A stretch of DNA of 6,595 nucleotides from Streptococcaceae bacterium (GTDB taxonomy: Bacteria; Bacillota; Bacilli; Lactobacillales; Streptococcaceae): positions 1-6,595 of the forward strand of contig WREM01000061.1 in NCBI GenBank assembly GCA_009779335.1, in the 5' to 3' direction. The position numbers were made by a program, and so were the translations under genes. The notes under the pieces were generated by a model. The model was not told where the DNA came from and made no database searches. It saw nothing but the letters and a program-made list of their open reading frames with translations. Each line of letters opens with the position of its first letter. The first letter of the stretch is position 1. Shown piece after piece: positions 5,383 through 6,595 of the stretch.

Positions 5383-5412
5383 ATGAAATCTCAGATAGAA
5401 ACGTGTTATAAT
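5383..5412 (+). promoter_or_regulatory. Promoter of truB-ribF (extended -10, leaderless start)
   Basis: TATAAT (5407-5412) is a perfect -10 preceded by TGT (5404-5406), an extended -10. A weak -35 ATGAAA (5383-5388, 4/6) is 18 nt upstream. The truB ATG begins 8 nt after the last base of the -10, where transcription should start, so the mRNA would have no leader. Confidence 0.75.
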
Positions 5413-5419
5413 AATTTCT

Positions 5420-6355
5420 ATGAATGGAATTCTTAATGTTTATAAAGAAGCAGGATATACCTCCTTTGATGTGGTCGCTAAGTTAAGAGGAATCCTCCAA
5501 ACCAAAAAAATTGGACATGGAGGAACACTTGACCCGCAAGTAACAGGTGTTTTACCCATTGCTGTGGGAAATGCTACACGTCTTTTAGAATATATGGAAG
5601 GAGCAGGTAAGGTCTATGAAGGACAGATTACCATCGGATTTTCCACTGAGACAGAAGATGCCTATGGTCAAACAATAGCTATTACACCTGTGAAATCTGC
5701 TATTAATGAAAGAGAAATTGATGAAAGTATAAAAAGCTTCATCGGGAAAATCGAACAAACACCTCCCATGTACTCAGCGGTAAAAGTGAACGGGAAGCGA
5801 CTGTATGAATATGCACGAAAAGGGGAAAGAGTAGAACGACCTAGTCGTCAGGTAGACATTAAAGAATTTGTACGCACTTCAGATGTAGTATTTGATTCAA
5901 AGAAGAATATCATTATTTTTGATTTTAAGGTTTCATGCAGTAAAGGAACATACATTCGGACTCTTGCTGTTGATTTGGCAAAACAACTGGGTTATGCAGG
6001 ATATATGTCTGCTCTCAAACGAACAGCTTCTAATGGCTTGAATATCGAAGATGCTGTGACCCTTCAACAACTAGAAAAAGCCAAAAAAGAAGATAAAATA
6101 GCTCAATTCTTTTATCCATTAGAGTATGCTGTATCAGACATGATAAGATTGGATATTGATAAAGAGCAGTATACTCGAGTGCAAGTGGGTAAATTTTTTG
6201 AAGAAAATGAATTTTCAAAAGAAAAGATAGATTCTGCAGAAGATTTTGCAATATTTTATGAGAATCATTTGGTTGCCATCTATAAAAAACATCCTCAAAA
6301 AAAAGGAATGCTCAAACCCCAAAAGGTATTAGCTATTGATAAAGAAAGTAAATAA
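5420..6355 (+). CDS. truB: tRNA pseudouridine(55) synthase TruB
   Basis: TruB converts uridine 55 in the T-loop of tRNAs to pseudouridine and also acts as a tRNA folding helper. The 311 residues fit the family. The start MNGILNVYKEAGYTSFD is the canonical N-terminus. Motif II GHGGTLDPQVTGVLP (32-46) carries the catalytic Asp38. YSAVKVNGKRLYEYAR (118-133) and GTYIRTLAVDL (176-186, with Arg180) complete the active site, followed by a C-terminal PUA-like part (about 240-305) that binds the acceptor region. The ATG lies 7 nt downstream of a perfect extended -10 and has no ribosome binding site, so the message is probably leaderless. The next gene, ribF, starts one base after the stop. The truB-ribF pair is common in Firmicutes. 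Identification is secure. Confidence 0.98.
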   Translation: MNGILNVYKEAGYTSFDVVAKLRGILQTKKIGHGGTLDPQVTGVLPIAVGNATRLLEYMEGAGKVYEGQITIGFSTETEDAYGQTIAITPVKSAINEREIDESIKSFIGKIEQTPPMYSAVKVNGKRLYEYARKGERVERPSRQVDIKEFVRTSDVVFDSKKNIIIFDFKVSCSKGTYIRTLAVDLAKQLGYAGYMSALKRTASNGLNIEDAVTLQQLEKAKKEDKIAQFFYPLEYAVSDMIRLDIDKEQYTRVQVGKFFEENEFSKEKIDSAEDFAIFYENHLVAIYKKHPQKKGMLKPQKVLAIDKESK

Positions 6356-6356
6356 A

Positions 6357-6595
6357 ATGAAAATATTAGAATTTGATGACATCAAGGAATGGACAGAGCC
6401 AACAGTGCTTGTTTTAGGTTATTTTGATGGACTACATAAGGGACATCAGGCCTTATTTGAAGAAGCAAAAAAAGTCGCTCAAATACTCAATTTGAAAATT
6501 GCTGTTCTGACTTTTCCAGAGAATCCTAAGTTAACCTTCAAAAAATTTGAGATGGATTTTCTATTGAAGCTGACAAGTGATAAGAAACGTGCTCA
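6357..6595 (+). CDS. ribF: Bifunctional riboflavin kinase/FAD synthetase, N-terminal 79 residues (3' end outside window)
   Basis: RibF phosphorylates riboflavin to FMN and adenylylates FMN to FAD in the cytosol. Only the start of the N-terminal FAD synthetase (nucleotidyltransferase) domain is in view. It shows VLVLGYFDGLHKGHQALFEEA (17-37), whose GYFDGxHxGH is the family's ATP-binding signature, and IAVLTFPENPKL (48-59), the next conserved strand with its TFxxNP motif. The riboflavin kinase domain lies beyond the window. The ATG comes one base after the truB TAA (TAAAATG), and only a weak AAAGAAAG precedes it, so it is probably translated by coupling to truB and transcribed from the truB promoter. 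No defect is visible in this part. In lactococcal literature the gene is sometimes named ribC. Confidence 0.95.
   Translation, partial: MKILEFDDIKEWTEPTVLVLGYFDGLHKGHQALFEEAKKVAQILNLKIAVLTFPENPKLTFKKFEMDFLLKLTSDKKRA

Overview
The window comes from an AT-rich Gram-positive genome, most likely a member of the Lactobacillales close to the Streptococcaceae (Streptococcus/Lactococcus-like). This placement is inferred from strong AGGAGG-type ribosome binding sites, extended -10 promoters, U-tract terminators, a Firmicutes-type L10 leader, and the close resemblance of the L10, L7/L12 and TruB cores to lactococcal and streptococcal proteins as I remember them. No search was run. The genes look chromosomal and mostly housekeeping, and I see no insertion sequence, phage, tRNA, rRNA or CRISPR array.

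Layout. (1) 1-417 is the 3' end of a formate-tetrahydrofolate ligase gene (fhs), closed by a hairpin terminator. (2) 445-671 holds an extended -10 promoter and a ribosomal protein L10 leader with an attenuator. It drives rplJ (672-1355) and rplL (1380-1754), which end at another terminator. The L10 here has an unusual tail of about 60 residues rich in Glu, Ala and Pro. (3) 1823-2953 is a stand-alone fold-type I PLP aminotransferase of unknown substrate. It converges on the next unit and shares a bidirectional terminator with it. (4) On the minus strand, an OPT-family transporter (3340-5289) and a small PqqD-like protein (2981-3340) overlap by one base and form a two-gene operon. Its promoter carries a cre-like site in the spacer and a near-perfect 26-bp palindrome at the predicted transcription start. 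(5) Divergently, truB (5420-6355) and ribF (from 6357, cut by the window end) form an operon. The truB promoter lies so close to the start codon that the mRNA is probably leaderless.

How the parts work together. rplJ-rplL encode the L10(L12)4 ribosome stalk, and the leader is expected to sense excess L10(L12)4 and shut the operon down by termination. truB and ribF supply tRNA pseudouridine-55 and FMN/FAD. Fhs feeds one-carbon units into purine and formyl-Met synthesis. The OPT/PqqD-like pair is the least understood part: an oligopeptide or metal-chelate type transporter coupled to a predicted peptide-binding protein, with no peptide-modifying enzyme in view. It is the best candidate here for something undescribed.
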